A stretch of 64,000 bases of DNA, from the NCBI GenBank assembly GCA_034521835.1, contig JAXHMA010000006.1, forward strand, positions 248,001 through 312,000, written 5' to 3'. Positions within the stretch are counted from its first letter, which is position 1. Every line of letters starts with the position of its first letter. Shown one piece after another: positions 7,352 through 19,752 of the stretch. This DNA comes from JAMQKA01 sp034521835 (GTDB lineage Bacteria > Bacteroidota > Rhodothermia > Balneolales > Balneolaceae). A program made the translations under genes and the position numbers. The notes beneath the pieces are model-generated. The model had not been told where the DNA came from. It did no database searches and was given only the letters and a program-made list of their open reading frames with translations.

Positions 7352-8863
7352 TTACTGCTGGTTTTGTCTCTCATTTGTGCGGACAATTCCCACGTCCAGG
7401 AAATTGAGTCCAATAGCCTTGGCCCTTATCTCCCGGTTGGGAAAGGGCACGGCAACCAGCTGGATGCCGACTTCACTAAGCTGACTGTCACCCAGTATTC
7501 CCTCTCTCCTTAGCCTGTATAATGCGTTGGTAATATTTACCAGGTAATCCGGCGGTTCATGTTCTTCCTGGTGTGCCTCCGGATCCACGAAAAAGGCGAA
7601 GCTTCCCGCGTAATGCGGATCGTCCAGCGGGGTATCGGCACTTGCCTCAGGCATGTTCACGAAAACGCGCATAAATATGTCACTTGCCTCTGGTAGCTGC
7701 ACATCACCTACCGTAAGTAGAATTTTTGCGGTTTCATCCTGGGAAAGTATACGACGGAAACTATCACGATCTAAATTCATGTATACCGTCATCGGCTCGT
7801 TGGGCACTACTCGTACCTGCTGCTCTACGCGGACGCGATCAATGAACTCAAGCTCTACGGGTGCGCCCTCACGCAGAAATTTTCTGAGTGCGGTGGTATT
7901 CTGGGCTCCAATTACCTGCGTGGTATCTTGTTCAGCTTCAGCACTACCGGTGCTCGTTGTACCAAAGCAGTCTTCAAACCGGTAGGATAGGAGAGGCATC
8001 AGCACCGTGGATATTACGTTAGTAGATACGGGGTTCCCGGCTCTATCGACAAAAGAACTGGAAAAGTCGTACTGGGTCCATTGGTTGTCGTTTGTATTGG
8101 GGTTCTGTCGGTGGATATTCCAGTCGGCCCACAGGCAGTCTATCATGTTGTGGTGCGTCCAGAAAATTGGATCAAGTGGAGACATAAAGGCGCCCATATC
8201 TCCCCCACAAAACCGTGAACATAGTTATGAGGCGTTTGCTCGAGCGCACCGTAACTGACGGATTGACTGTGGTTGGTAGCCTGGCCGCTGGCATAAAGAA
8301 TAAAGTTTGTCTCATTTTGAATACCCTGCACTACGGAGGTTCCCACAAATGAACTATTTGCCGTTGAGCTGGCGGTTGCCGTGCGTGTAGAATTAAACAT
8401 TCGGGTTGCTCGATCCGCCCCAAAAGACAGCGGGAATCTGTGGGTCTTTGGTCCAGTTCCAGTAAGGCAGGGCAAACTCCTCGTTGCCCGTCAGTTCGCG
8501 ACATATCTCTTCAAAGTGGTAGAGATAGGCACGGTGCCAGGGCAGAAAGAACCAATTGGCATGGGCACAGTCATTTAAATGGATGCTGGCCTGTTGATTC
8601 CAATTTCGTGGATCAGTAGAGGGCAGCGCTTTCATCGCATTGATGGCATCTCTGTAGGTTTGGATGATCGGGTCGGAGGCGCTCAGGCCCGAAATATCCC
8701 GCCGAATCGGTCGATTTGAAATTTCTTCCAATACCTGTTCACAACCACCAAGTGCGGCAAACGTGAAAAGCGATAACGATCCTGCTGATGCTAATTTTAT
8801 AAAATCCCGGCGTGAATGTGTGTTCTTCATAACATCTCCTTGTTGGTAAAAACCGGCGATCAC
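7352..8863 (-). CDS. Tyrosinase / polyphenol oxidase, Tat-exported (frame broken twice)
   Basis: A type-3 copper oxidase of about 500 residues. The N-terminus has a twin-arginine signal (SRRDFIK) ending in a lipobox-like LGGC. The CuA site is seen in HLNDCAHANWFFLPWHRAYL and the CuB site in HNYVHG and DPIFWTHHNMIDCLWADW, the usual pattern of bacterial tyrosinases acting on phenols. A C-terminal beta domain follows. The frame breaks near 8400 (one A too many, at CCGAATG) and near 8200 (a G run one short, in GTGGGGGA). Both sides of each break encode conserved tyrosinase sequence, so I treat it as one gene. The preserved copper ligands argue for a real enzyme. Confidence 0.8.
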
Positions 8864-9056
8864 CCGGTTGTTTAGGTTATAAAGACGAGTACAGGCGGGA
8901 GGACAAACTTCGATACTACTTGGATGTTGCGGGAAGATGCATCTACTCGGCTTTTTATAAAGATCATAAAAATGCCGATTGTAACAAATTTTTTATCTGT
9001 CTGTTTCTTATTGATTTAGTATGGGGTATAAACAATAGCCGGGCTAGTTGAATATG

Positions 9057-9089
9057 AAAAAGCCGGCCCGCAAAAGTGGGGCCGGCTTT
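9057..9089 (-). terminator. Rho-independent terminator of the alcohol dehydrogenase gene
   Basis: A perfect 12-bp GC-rich stem, AAAAGCCGGCCC (9057-9068) with GGGCCGGCTTTT (9078-9089), and a 9-base loop. On the minus strand it is followed by TTTT. It lies 19 bases beyond the stop codon of the dehydrogenase. Confidence 0.85.
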
Positions 9090-9107
9090 TGGAAAATGAG
9101 CTGATCA

Positions 9108-10115
9108 TCAATCCATTGTAAGGACGGTGCGGAATCGTGCTTTATTGGTGATCATGTGTTCATATGCTTCTGCAGCCTGTTCAAGCGGGAAGGTTTCGAT
9201 CATCGGTTTAGTGTCGAAGAGAGCGGAAAAGTTGAGAGTATCTTCTGAGTCAACCGGTGTACCGCTGGGCCAGCCTGCTATGGTTCGCTCTCCGGCTATC
9301 AAGTCCATAGCCTCCACTTGAATAGGTTCGCCGGCAACTCCCACAACCAGCAGCTTTCCTTTTACATTTAGCCCTTTAACAACGGAACTGATCGCTTTGC
9401 TGTTGGGAGCCGTTGCAACGATCAGGTCAGCTCCTCCCAGCGCCTGAAGTGCTTCTGCAGGATCTTGTTCTTTATAATTGATGAAATGATGTGCGCCAAG
9501 TTCTTTGGCCAGCTTTTCCTTGTCTGGGGTTCCGGAGATTGCCACGGTTTCATATCCCATATGATGCGCGTATTGAACACCGAGATGACCTAATCCGCCA
9601 ATACCCTGCACGGCTACCCGGGCTCCCGCTTTCAATCCTGCATTTCGCAGGGCGTTAAAGGTGGTAATACCGGCACACAGCAGTGGCGCAGCCTCTTCTG
9701 ATTTAAGATCCCCGGGTACGGATGCCAGTGCTTCTTTGGGAGCCGTCATGTACTCTGCGTACCCTCCGTCATAACTGATGCCGGCTATCTGGGCATTTTC
9801 GCAGTGGATATATTCACCGCGCCGGCACGCATCGCAGGTATGACAATGTCCGCCGTGCCAGCCAACACCCACCCGCTGTCCTTCCTGCCAATTTACGATG
9901 TCAGATCCAACTTTTTCAATTACACCGATAACTTCGTGACCGGGAATGCGGGGATACTCAATTCCCGGAAATAATCCCTCTTTAACAAAAGCATCGCTGT
10001 GACAGATGCCACAGGCTTCAATTTTAATTAAAACTTCATCTGCTGTGGGTTTGGGCTTGGACTTTTCCACAACCTCAAAATCTCCTCCGGCTTCTAAAAC
10101 TTGAACTGCTTTCAT
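9108..10115 (-). CDS. Zinc-dependent alcohol dehydrogenase (MDR family)
   Basis: A 335-residue medium-chain dehydrogenase. Catalytic-zinc residues are in CGICHSD (Cys38) and GHE (His60, Glu61). The structural-zinc lobe has four cysteines at 91, 94, 97 and 105. The nucleotide-binding motif is GIGGLGHLGVQ. This arrangement matches the AdhA/AdhP-type NAD(P)-dependent primary alcohol dehydrogenases. The gene is intact, of normal length, alone, and closed by a strong terminator. The substrate is not determined; the family oxidises or reduces a range of alcohols and aldehydes. Confidence 0.85.
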   Translation of the reverse strand: MKAVQVLEAGGDFEVVEKSKPKPTADEVLIKIEACGICHSDAFVKEGLFPGIEYPRIPGHEVIGVIEKVGSDIVNWQEGQRVGVGWHGGHCHTCDACRRGEYIHCENAQIAGISYDGGYAEYMTAPKEALASVPGDLKSEEAAPLLCAGITTFNALRNAGLKAGARVAVQGIGGLGHLGVQYAHHMGYETVAISGTPDKEKLAKELGAHHFINYKEQDPAEALQALGGADLIVATAPNSKAISSVVKGLNVKGKLLVVGVAGEPIQVEAMDLIAGERTIAGWPSGTPVDSEDTLNFSALFDTKPMIETFPLEQAAEAYEHMITNKARFRTVLTMD

Positions 10116-10340
10116 AGTGGTATTTTTTCACTTTAACATTAATTGGAGCGTGATAGATAAAAACTGCATGGATTGGGCCATCTATTCCGTAGACTCAGCT
10201 TTTTTGAAGGGTGATAATCGTGAAACGAAAAGGTGGGGTATATTCTGTTGAATTTTACGCCAAAGAAGTCGATGCGGGAATAATCTCCTCCATCACAAGC
10301 TGGCACCGCACCATAGCATTATTTGAAAAGGATGCCTGCT

Positions 10341-13300
10341 TTAGTTGTCTCGTTCGGCATTAATGGCATCGCGCCGGTCTTTACTAATGCCCATTACAAA
10401 AACTGGAATTACATATAGTGTCAGGATCGAACCGAAAAAGAGTCCACCAATAACAGATCGGGCCAGAGGTGCCCAAAGTTCAGCACCGGTGCCAATACTA
10501 AGTGATAGCGGAATCATGGAGCAGATAGTGGTAATTGCAGTAAGTAGGATGGGACGCATTCGGCGCTTGCAGGCTTCAATCACGGTATCAAGCAGGGAAG
10601 CATCCGAGTGCTCTTTATCTTTCGATAGAGATGCATGTAGTCTACCAGCACGATACCATTATTTACGATAATCCCAACCAGCATAAACATGCCGATGAAA
10701 GCTGTGGCACTGAGCGGGGTTAAGGAGATCCACAATCCTACAAGAGCCCCGAAGAATGCGAGGGGAATTGAGAACCAGATGACAAACGGATCTCGGAAGT
10801 TTTCAAAGAGAGACGCCATAATCATGTAGGTGAGTGCAATAGCGAAAAGCAGGGACCACATAACTTCATTACTACCTTCCTGGGCATCGCTGGTTCCTCC
10901 GGTAAATTCGTAGCGGTATCCTTCTGGAAGCACCACTTCCTGCTGAATCAGGTTGATAATTTTGTTGCGATATTGACTGGCTATTCCAGCTACCTGAATA
11001 TTCACGTTAAGTACGGTTTCGCGGTCACGACGTTCAATCTCGTTGACTCCTTCTACGCTTTCAAAGTTACCGAGGGCTGCTACGGTAACGCGCTGGCTGT
11101 CAACCTGAATAAGTTCCAGGTCAAAAAGCTCTTCCCGGCTGGTAAGGGCCGTTTTAGTGGCTCGTACTTGGATGGGGACCTCTCGTCCCTCATCACGCAG
11201 ATAGCCCACACGGGTTCCCTGTACCTGGGTTTTCAGAGAATTGGCCACATCAAGGAGAGAACTTCCCATGCGATTAATACGCTGCCGGTCAACATGGTAA
11301 TGCAGTTCAGGGGTGGGGTCGGTTCGGCCGTTGTCTACAGAAATGACGTTGGAGTCGGCCAGCATCTCCATTTCAATACGGTCTGAGATCGCCTGCAGTA
11401 CCTCAATATCGGGTCCCACCAAGGTAAGGGTAATACCACTGCCAACGCCTCCGAAACCACCGCCACCGCCGCGTATATTAACCTCTACACCAGGGGAGGA
11501 AAGCTCTCTGCGCAGCTGGGCAGAAAACTGGTTGGTGGTTACTTCTCGTTGACTTTGATCGACCAGGTTGACCGTAATTTCACCAATATTTGTACGGCTG
11601 CTAAACCCTCTTTGACCGATATTTGTGATAACCGTCTCAACCGGCTTTTTCTGCTGAATCTCCGTGCCAAAATTTCGTATCACTTCCGCAGTTCGTACCA
11701 GCTTGGTTCCTGATGGCAATTCAATGCTTATCGATACCTGGCCGGAGTCTGATTCGGTGAAAAACTCGAACTCCAGAGTTTGATACAATCCATATGTACC
11801 GCCGAGTAGTGCCAGCACGAATACAAAGACCATCCACTTGCGGAACATCATCCAGCGGAGTGACCTGGAGTACCACTCTTCAAGTTTGTGAATCGCCTTG
11901 AACGAGCTGCTGTGTCGCTGAAATTCTTTTTTGTTTAATAGTAGTACCGAAAGAACCGGCACCAAAATAATAGAGGCCAGGAAAGAAATTCCGATCGCGA
12001 TACTGATGGTGAGGGCGAACTGGGCAAAAAACTGTCCCTGAATACCGGATATGCCTACAATCGGTACAAAAACACCGAGGGTGGTAAGGGTAGCTCCCAA
12101 AAGAGCACCGATAACTTCGTTGGTTCCCTCCAGGGCGGCCTTCTTTTTGGGGATCTCCTCAAGCTTGCGGGCAATGCTTTCGGATACTACAATCGCGTTG
12201 TCAACCAGAAGTCCCACAGCCAGCGCAAGGGCGGTAATAGTGAGAATGTTGAGCGTCAGTCCGGCGCCATACATTGCGGCAAAACTGGCCATTACGGAAA
12301 CAGGTATTGTAGCGGCAACCACCAGGGAGATACGCCAACCACCCATAAAAATGAGCAGTACGATGATCACAACAACCAGGGCGGCAAGCGCCGATTGTGT
12401 AAGGTTGGAAATTGAATTCTCTACATTTTCTCCATCATTGGTGAGTACCTGCAGGGTTACTCCGGGCGGCAGATTATTGTTAATGTTGGCCAATTCGCCG
12501 AGCACCGCATTGGCTACATCTAGCGTATTAGCATCCGATTTTTTCTGAACCTCGAGCGTGACGCTGTTCTTACCGTTGATTTCAACCAGTGTTGTAACTT
12601 CGGCATAGCTGTCTTCTACATTGGCCACATCCTTAATACGAACCGGAATTCCCTGGTCAGTCACCTTAATAATGGTTTGTCGGATTTCATCTACATTCTG
12701 GTACATCGATTCGGCTACCAGGCTGTAGTTATTTTTACCGGAAGTGATGCTCCCCATTGATACTTCCGCATTGTTGGATCGAAGTACCGATTCGATATCA
12801 GAGGGAATCAGTCGGTGTTGGGCCAGCGACATCGGATCGACATTAACATAGATCTGACGCTCAAGTCCCCCGCGGGTATCGGCAGAGGCTACGCCCTCCA
12901 GCCGCTCGATTCTCGGTTCGATAAAGTCCACCCCGAGGCGGCGCAGTTCGTCCAGGCCGCGGTTTTCAGAATCCAGGCTCAGCCGCATGATCGGAAAATT
13001 CTCGGGATCAAACTGGAAAATAACCGGCTCCGCAGCCTCTTCGGGAAGTTCATTTCGTATGCGGGCAATCGCCTCACGTACCTTCAACTCCGTATTGCGA
13101 ATATTAATGCCGTTCTGGAGCTCGAGAATGATAAAAGCACTTCCTTTACTGATGTTGGCTTCCATCTGGTCAATTCCTTCAATAGAGGAGATGGCACCTT
13201 CAAGGGGCTCGACAACGAGCTTTTGCATATCTTCCGGTGCTACGTTACTGTAGTTAGACTGTACTGCTAAAATAGGGATATTGAAGGATGGGTAGAGCGT

Positions 13301-13411
13301 AACCTTCAGGTTGGAGAGCGAAAATGTACCGAACCCTATAACCACCAGTGTGACCATGATGACGGTGATTGGCCGCTTGAGGATACTGCCGGCAACGGTA
13401 AATTCTTTCAT
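10341..13411 (-). CDS. RND efflux permease 2 (frame broken once)
   Basis: An inner-membrane RND transporter of about 1020 residues, AcrB/MdtC-like. It begins VAGSILKRPITVIMVTLVVIG and has the usual two large periplasmic loops and the conserved DNAIVVSE region in the TM4 helix (LAVGLLVDNAIVVSE). The final TM helices are in a second frame: the break is near 10,610, after MHLYRKI, where one extra base would join it to EHSDASLLDTVIEACKRRMRP and the C-terminus ending KDRRDAINAERDN. It starts 12 bases after the stop of the first permease and is the last gene of a three-gene operon. Confidence 0.85.
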
Positions 13412-13423
13412 GATACGCTCCTT

Positions 13424-16400
13424 TTAGGTTAATTCAGATTCCAGCAGGGGATCTTCTTTATGCACCGAATCGAAGCCCATCTCCTCAACCATGGTGTTGA
13501 TAAGGTTGTAGAGGCAGGGTACCACAAAAAGCATCAGCAGGGTAGACATCGCCAGCCCGCCGATTACGGTTCGGGCCATCGGGCTCCAGGTTTCTGAACC
13601 AGAACCGAGCTCAAGCGCCAGTGGCACCATCGAGAGGATAGTAGTCAGGGCCGTCATCAGGATTGGGCGCAAACGCCTGCCTGCTCCTTTAATAATCGCC
13701 TCATGGCGCGTCATTTTTCGTGCCTGCAGAATCTTGATATAGTCGATCATCACAATACCATTATTTACAACAATACCTGTAAGTAAAATCAGTCCCACCA
13801 TGGAGGTAACACTGATGGAGGTACCAGTAGTCCATAATATGAGCAGCACCCCGGTCAACGCAAGAGGGATGGTGAGGATGATAATAAACGGCTCTACCAG
13901 GCTTTCAAACTGGGAGGCCATCACCATATATGTGAGAATACCGGCTATGATAAAAGCGATCATCAGGAAATTGAATGATTCCTGCTGATCTTCTGCTGAA
14001 CCTGCAATCTGGTAACGATAACCCTCCGGCCAGTCGATCTGGTCAAGCTGTTGGCGGGTGCGGCTTGTGGCGGTTCCAAGATCGATCCCGGCCAGGTCTG
14101 CGGTAACCTCGGTAACGCGTTCCTGATTCACACGCAGTATATTTGTGGGACCACTATAACGTTCAATTCTAGCCAAATTAGACAAGGGAGTCCATTCTCC
14201 CGAAGGGGTCTGAATTTGCAGGTTTCTCAGGTCGGAGGCCGACGCCTTGTCCGTCTCCTTGAGCTGAACGCGCACTTCAAACTCGATGCCCTGGTCCACA
14301 TAGGTGGTAGCCAGGTTGCCCTGCACCGCGTTGCTTATAGCAGTAGCCACCTGCGAGGTGTTCATACCGAGACGGGAGATACGTTCGCGATCCATTTGAA
14401 CGCGCAGCTCCGGCCGACCTTGATCAGCTGTGCTAAACACATTCACAATGCCGTCAATATTATTCAGCTGCTGTTTTATGCCATCGGCCAGATTTGCCTT
14501 GGTGGATGGCTCATATCCAAAAATCTGGACAATCAGGCCGTTTTCCCCTTCGGGGCTCAGTGGATCTTGCTGCACTTCCTTGATTTCTGCTCCGGGGACC
14601 ACCTCCAGCTCATCCAGCAGGCTACTGGTAATCTCAGCCTCCGAGCGCTGACGTTCACTTTGGGGAACCAGCTCTATGCGAACCGTGCCCTGATAACCAC
14701 CCGGATTGTCGGCGCCCTCGATGCCTTCTTTATCTCCAAAATCTGAAACAACCAGGCGTGTCTCAGGTACTTCTCTGTCGATGATTGATTCTACTTGCGA
14801 TATCGTTCGTTCCAGCTCCAGCAGACTCACACCGGGCTCGCGCTGTACATCCAGGATGAAGGCATTGTCATCTACTTTTGGAAAAAACTCACCGCCCAGG
14901 AAGTTGAATATTGGCAGTGTGAGCAGAAATAAGAGCACGGCGGAGAGTACCACGAGGCCGCTCTTGTTGAGCATTCTGTCCAACCGGTCCTCGTAAGAAC
15001 TCTCAAGGCGGGAAAGAAAATTACCGATCGCCGGACCCACCTTATTTGAAAAGTAGACACCAACGGTATTTCCTAAATATCTGAAGAGCAGGTACAGCGG
15101 GTAAATGATGCCTCCCAGCAAGAGCAGGGGAGAGGCCACGATGCGTTTATAACCGTTGCCACGGCTCCAGTCCAGCAGGCGACGCATGTAATTTCGGTCG
15201 TCATTCCCATCTTCTTTGCCGGTATCTAGGAGCTGTGAGCTCATCATTGGAATGAGTGACAATGCCACAAGTGAAGAAACTGAGAGCGCGAACGAAATGG
15301 TCAGTGCGAGGTCGCGAAACAGGAAACCGGCGATACCCGGCACAAACAGGATGGGGATGAATACGACGAGCGTAGTAAGGGTGGAAATAACGACGGGCAC
15401 GGCGACCTCTTGCGCACCGAAGATGGAGGCTTTATTGCGATCATAGCCCTCTTCTTTAAACCGAAAAATATTCTCCAACACCACAACGGCGTCATCAACT
15501 ACCATACCCACGGCCAGGGTGAGCCCCGAAAGCGAAATAATGTTGAGACTAAGATCTGCCCAGTCCATAATGCTAAAAGTGGATATAATCGACACCGGTA
15601 TGGAGATAGCGATAATTAGCGCCGAACGGCTGCTGTGCAGAAAGGCAAGCAAGATAAGCACGACGAGGATAATTGCCTGCAGGCCGGTCCACAGCAGGTT
15701 GTCGATCGACATCTCGATGAACTCAGCCTTATTGGTAAGCACATTCACGCTGATATCTTTTGGGAGGATGCTCTCCAGCTCATCGACACTTGCTTCTACC
15801 GCATTTGCCGTGGTAACCACGTTGGCATCACTTTGGCGGTATACATTGATGATAACGCCATCCTCCTGGCCCACGTGTACATTACCAATTGGCTGGGCCA
15901 CCCCATCTTCAACGCGGGCCACGTCCTCCAGCTTGAGCGGGTTACCGTCGCGCACGGCAACAACCATGTTACGGATCTGCTCTACATTCTCGAATTCACC
16001 GATGGTTCGCAGGGAGTAGATCGTGCGTCCTTCCACAAGTTCGCCAGCCGGTACCTGGATATTCTCCTGTTGCAGTTTGCCGGCGATATTCGAGATATCC
16101 AGATTGTACGCCCGCATCTGTTCATTACTGACATCGATGTTAATCTGCCGCTCATAGCCCCCCGAAGTCTCACTGGAGGCTACCCCGGAGATACGCTCCA
16201 GTCGTTGCTCAAGTTGCTGTTTGGCCACGGTTCTCAGTTCGCGCGGACTCCGAATATTGGAGGTGAGGGTAAGGACGATGATCGGCTCTTGGTTGGGATC
16301 GTAGGAGAAGACAATCGGCTGCTCAGCATCGTCGGGAATGGTACGTCTTACGAAATCAAGCTCTTTGCGCACGTCAGATTCCGCCACGTAAAGATCGGTA

Positions 16401-16697
16401 CCCCAGTCAAAATTCAGTTTAACAACGGAGGCTCCTTGGTTGGAAATGGAACGGACGCGGCGAACCCCGCTTATGCTGCCCACCTGTTCTTCAATAGGGC
16501 GGGTAATCAATGTCTCAATGTCTTGCGGTGCCACTCCTTCATAGGTAGTGTATACCGGTAATGGTAGGAAAGGAGACATCCGGGTAGAGATTAAGTCTCA
16601 AATTGGACAGGCCAAAAAGACCAAACCCGATCACAATGAGGCTGGTCATGAAGAAGGTGACCGGCCGCTCAACCGCTTTTCTTGCTAACGCTTTCAT
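13424..16697 (-). CDS. RND efflux permease 1 (frame broken once)
   Basis: An RND transporter of about 1090 residues. The true start is the ATG at 16697 (MKALARKAVERPVTFFMTS), giving the first transmembrane helix; one surplus G near 16,560 shifts the frame so that only the part from VYTTYEGVAPQD onward is open. The proton-relay Asp pair is seen in VGMVVDDAVVVLENI. The large hydrophilic insert around residues 490-560 follows the first transmembrane half. It sits between the fusion protein (28 bases upstream) and permease 2 (12 bases downstream). Two different permeases with one adaptor resemble MdtB-MdtC, which form a heterotrimer. Confidence 0.85.
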
Positions 16698-16725
16698 ATA
16701 AAAATTTTGGTATTATCTGCTGGAA

Positions 16726-17939
16726 TTACTGTGTGGTTGAGCTGGTGTCATCAGGTGATTCAATTGGGATCTGCTCTGTTTGCTGGAAATCCTGCGATTC
16801 GGCCACACTTACATTGGTACTGTCCTCAAGACTGCTTTGACCGGTAATGACGATCTCCTCACCCGGTTTTAGCCCTTCAAGAATTTCAATCCTATCGCCC
16901 TGTTCAATACCCAGTTTTAGGTCTCTACGGGTAGCAAGGCTGTCTCCCTGCACCACAAAAGCGGAATAACTACGCTGCAACTGAATAGTGTTGGATTCGG
17001 GTTCAATCAAGGTTTGTACATTTTCAACAAGGGCTGCACGCGGAATTACAACTGCATCTTCATGCGTTTCGACGTTGATCGTTGCCTCTACAAGCACACC
17101 CTGGGTAAATATGTTCATTATCTTCTGAAAGACTAATGACCACCTCTCCGAGCCCGGTGGTTGGATCCAGGCGCGGGCTGATCTGCGAGACATATCCCTG
17201 CCCGGTCATATTCGGCTGATTGGAAATACTGAAATTTACCGGCTGACCAATATTGACATTCTGCCACTCCTCAAAAGGGAGATATACACGGCACTGGTAC
17301 CCGATAAGGTTGGCAATTTGATAGGCTGTTTGTCCGGTTGAAGCCAAGTCTCCTTCGGAAATATTTCGGCTGAGAACAACACCAAACACAGGAGAAGTAA
17401 TATCGGTATTGTTCAGGTTCTCCCGGCTCTGAGTCAGGTTGGCACGAGAGGCCTCAAACTGTGATTTGCTGTTCTGGAATGTAGCCCTTGCGTTATCATA
17501 CTCGGATGAGCTGATCAGATCTTTTTTGTAGAGCTCTTGCTGGCGCATAAACTGAAGGCTGTCCCGAACGTAGGCTGACCGGCTTTGCTCCATCTGCGAT
17601 TTGGCCTGCTGGAATTGATCCCGAAATGGCACTGCGTAGATTTCGGCTAGTGTTTCACCGGGGCTAACGGTATCTCCAAGATCGGCATGAATTTGTGTAA
17701 TTCGGTCGGATACCTGGCGGAGTCACATTCACAATCTCCTGGGCCCGAATATTTCCAAAAGATTTGATCTGCTGAGAAATATCAGAAGAGGTAACCGTAT
17801 AGGTTTCAACGCTTGTTGCATTTGAATTACCACTAAAATTGGGGCCTTCCTGGTTGGGAGGACCACCGCTACAGGCCTGGATGAATATTATTATTGAAAT
17901 ACTAAAAATGAGGTAGAACGGTTTCTTCGTGTTAATCAC
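16726..17939 (-). CDS. RND periplasmic adaptor (membrane fusion) lipoprotein (frame broken twice)
   Basis: About 400 residues. A signal peptide with lipobox-like IQAC (Cys23) is followed by the barrel/lipoyl half (VETYTVTSSDISQQI... and HADLGDTVSPGETLAEIY), a helical hairpin rich in Gln and Ser (about 105-190), the second lipoyl half (ITSPVFGVVLSRNISEGD) and the beta-barrel and MP domains (AVVIPRAALVE). Breaks lie near 17,705 (one surplus base, CCAGGTA) and near 17,100 (a G run one too long). The adaptor would link the permeases to an outer-membrane TolC-type channel, which is not in this window. First gene of the efflux operon. Confidence 0.8.
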
Positions 17940-18438
17940 GTTAACCCAGATTTATAATTTTTGATGACTGTGGAATGTGAGTGTTGGGGTAGTATCTGCT
18001 TTAGCAACTTAAAGAACTGGAATACAGCATCCGCTAAACTTTTACCCCGCAGAAAATTTTTAACTTTAGCTTTACGAGTATTGGTATTAAGGGTTACAGT
18101 AGAATTAAAATTATTCTAAGTGATTGTTCATGAGGAGTTTATTGCTCCTAAGTATCCTCGGACAGTCTGATCTTTTCTAGAATAACACCCAAGATTTATG
18201 ATTTTGTGCAGGCTTGTAGACAAGTCGCAGTATTCCAACCAGAAAATCAGGCTCAATATATACAGTAGTTCTTATTTACGGAGCCCAAGCCTCTTATGGT
18301 AATACCAAAAACTGAATCAAATTTGAACAAACAATGGAGTGAAAGTGCAATATTAAATGTATGACGTACTACATTTGTAAAGAGCGATAACTATATGGCG
18401 CCCAAACAATTAATAAGGGAGGGTAATATTTAGTCTGG
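17940..18438. other. Intergenic region
   Basis: About 500 bases between the efflux operon promoter side and the end of uxuA. It should hold the promoter of the adaptor gene. No ORF, repeat or hairpin that I can support. Confidence 0.5.
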
Positions 18439-19683
18439 TTAAAAAGTATCTTCGCCGAAGTCACTGAACTTTGGAACTGCTGTTCGAAACTGGATTACGC
18501 ATTTGGCAAGCATTTTCCGGATGCCCGTTTCCAGGCCCCGAAGTTCGGCAAGTCCGCGCAGCCTTCCAAGGCCTGAGTAGCCGGGATACGATTCCTTGTG
18601 AAGATCATCCAGCATGCGATGCCCATGATCGGGACGCATGGGAATATTAATATCAGATCTGCCGACTTCTTTACGTCGCTGCTGTTCCTTAATGAGTGCC
18701 AGCATAACATTGAACATGCCAGCATCTCCCTCCAGGTGATTTGCCTCCTGAAAGCTGCCGTCTTCATCCCTTGCAACACTCCGCAGGTGAATAAAGTTAA
18801 TCCGGTGTCCGAGCCGTTTGGCCATACCAGCTAAATCATTATCGGCGCGTGCTCCATAGGAGCCGGTACACAAGGTAAGGCCGTTGTAAGGGGAATCGAC
18901 TACGTCGACCAGTTCTTTGGCATCCATCTCGGTACTCACCACACGTGGTAATCCAAATAGGGGAACCGGCGGATCATCTGGATGGATGGCCATGCGTACC
19001 CCGCACTCTTCAGCCACGGGTATTATTTCACGCAGAAAATCATACAAGTGAGATCGCAGTTTTTGATCGTCGATATCTTCATACTCAGCCAGTCGATTTT
19101 TAAATTTGGCTGGTGTCATCTCTTCATCACCAGGCAGGCCCAGGAGTATGGTATCGGTAAGCTCTTGGGTGGCTTCCTCATCCAGTGATTCTAAATATTT
19201 CTTCGCTTTGGTCTGCTCTTCTTGTGAATATTCGGTCTGGGCTCCCTCTCGTTTCAGGATGAAAAGATCAAATGCGGCAAATGCTGTTTTATCAAATCGA
19301 AGAGCGGTTGATCCATCCTCCAGCAGAAAATTGAGATTTGTGCGAGTCCAGTCCGTAACCGGCATAAAGTTATAACAGACAGTATAGATTCCACATTCAG
19401 AAAGGTTTCGGATCGATTGTTTATAGTTTTCGATCCATTGTTCATAGTTACCTGTTTGTTTTTTGATATCCTCGTGCACCGGGATGCTTTCTACCACCGA
19501 CCAGGTAAGGCCTGCATTTTCAATTTGCTGCTTACGCTCCCGTATATCTTCTACGGTCCAGAGTTCGCCATGCGGCACATGGTGAAGGGCAGATACGATG
19601 CCGGTAGCCCCGGTCTGTTTTATGTCAGAGAGCGGAATAGTGTCATACGATCCAAACCATCGCCAAGTCTGTTCAAAATGCAT
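18439..19683 (-). CDS. uxuA: Mannonate dehydratase
   Basis: A 414-residue protein matching UxuA over its length: N-terminal QTWRWFG, HHVPHG, WSVVESIPVHEDIK, the metal and substrate region MAIHPDDPP, LCTGSYGARADND, HLRSV and MRPDHGHRM near the C-terminus. It dehydrates D-mannonate to 2-keto-3-deoxygluconate. The gene is intact and is the last of uxaC-kdgK-kdgA-uxuA on the minus strand; it starts 69 bases after kdgA. Its length is slightly above that of the E. coli enzyme (394), partly from an extra C-terminal tail. Confidence 0.93.
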   Translation of the reverse strand: MHFEQTWRWFGSYDTIPLSDIKQTGATGIVSALHHVPHGELWTVEDIRERKQQIENAGLTWSVVESIPVHEDIKKQTGNYEQWIENYKQSIRNLSECGIYTVCYNFMPVTDWTRTNLNFLLEDGSTALRFDKTAFAAFDLFILKREGAQTEYSQEEQTKAKKYLESLDEEATQELTDTILLGLPGDEEMTPAKFKNRLAEYEDIDDQKLRSHLYDFLREIIPVAEECGVRMAIHPDDPPVPLFGLPRVVSTEMDAKELVDVVDSPYNGLTLCTGSYGARADNDLAGMAKRLGHRINFIHLRSVARDEDGSFQEANHLEGDAGMFNVMLALIKEQQRRKEVGRSDINIPMRPDHGHRMLDDLHKESYPGYSGLGRLRGLAELRGLETGIRKMLAKCVIQFRTAVPKFSDFGEDTF

Positions 19684-19752
19684 ATGTGGTAGATTTTATA
19701 AGGATAAAATTATTGTGAACGAATTCCTCAGCTTCGGATGGATTGCACAAGT

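Noticed and set aside
15635..16561. A 308-residue plus-strand ORF
   Set aside because: It is the antisense shadow of RND permease 1, whose homology on the minus strand is certain.
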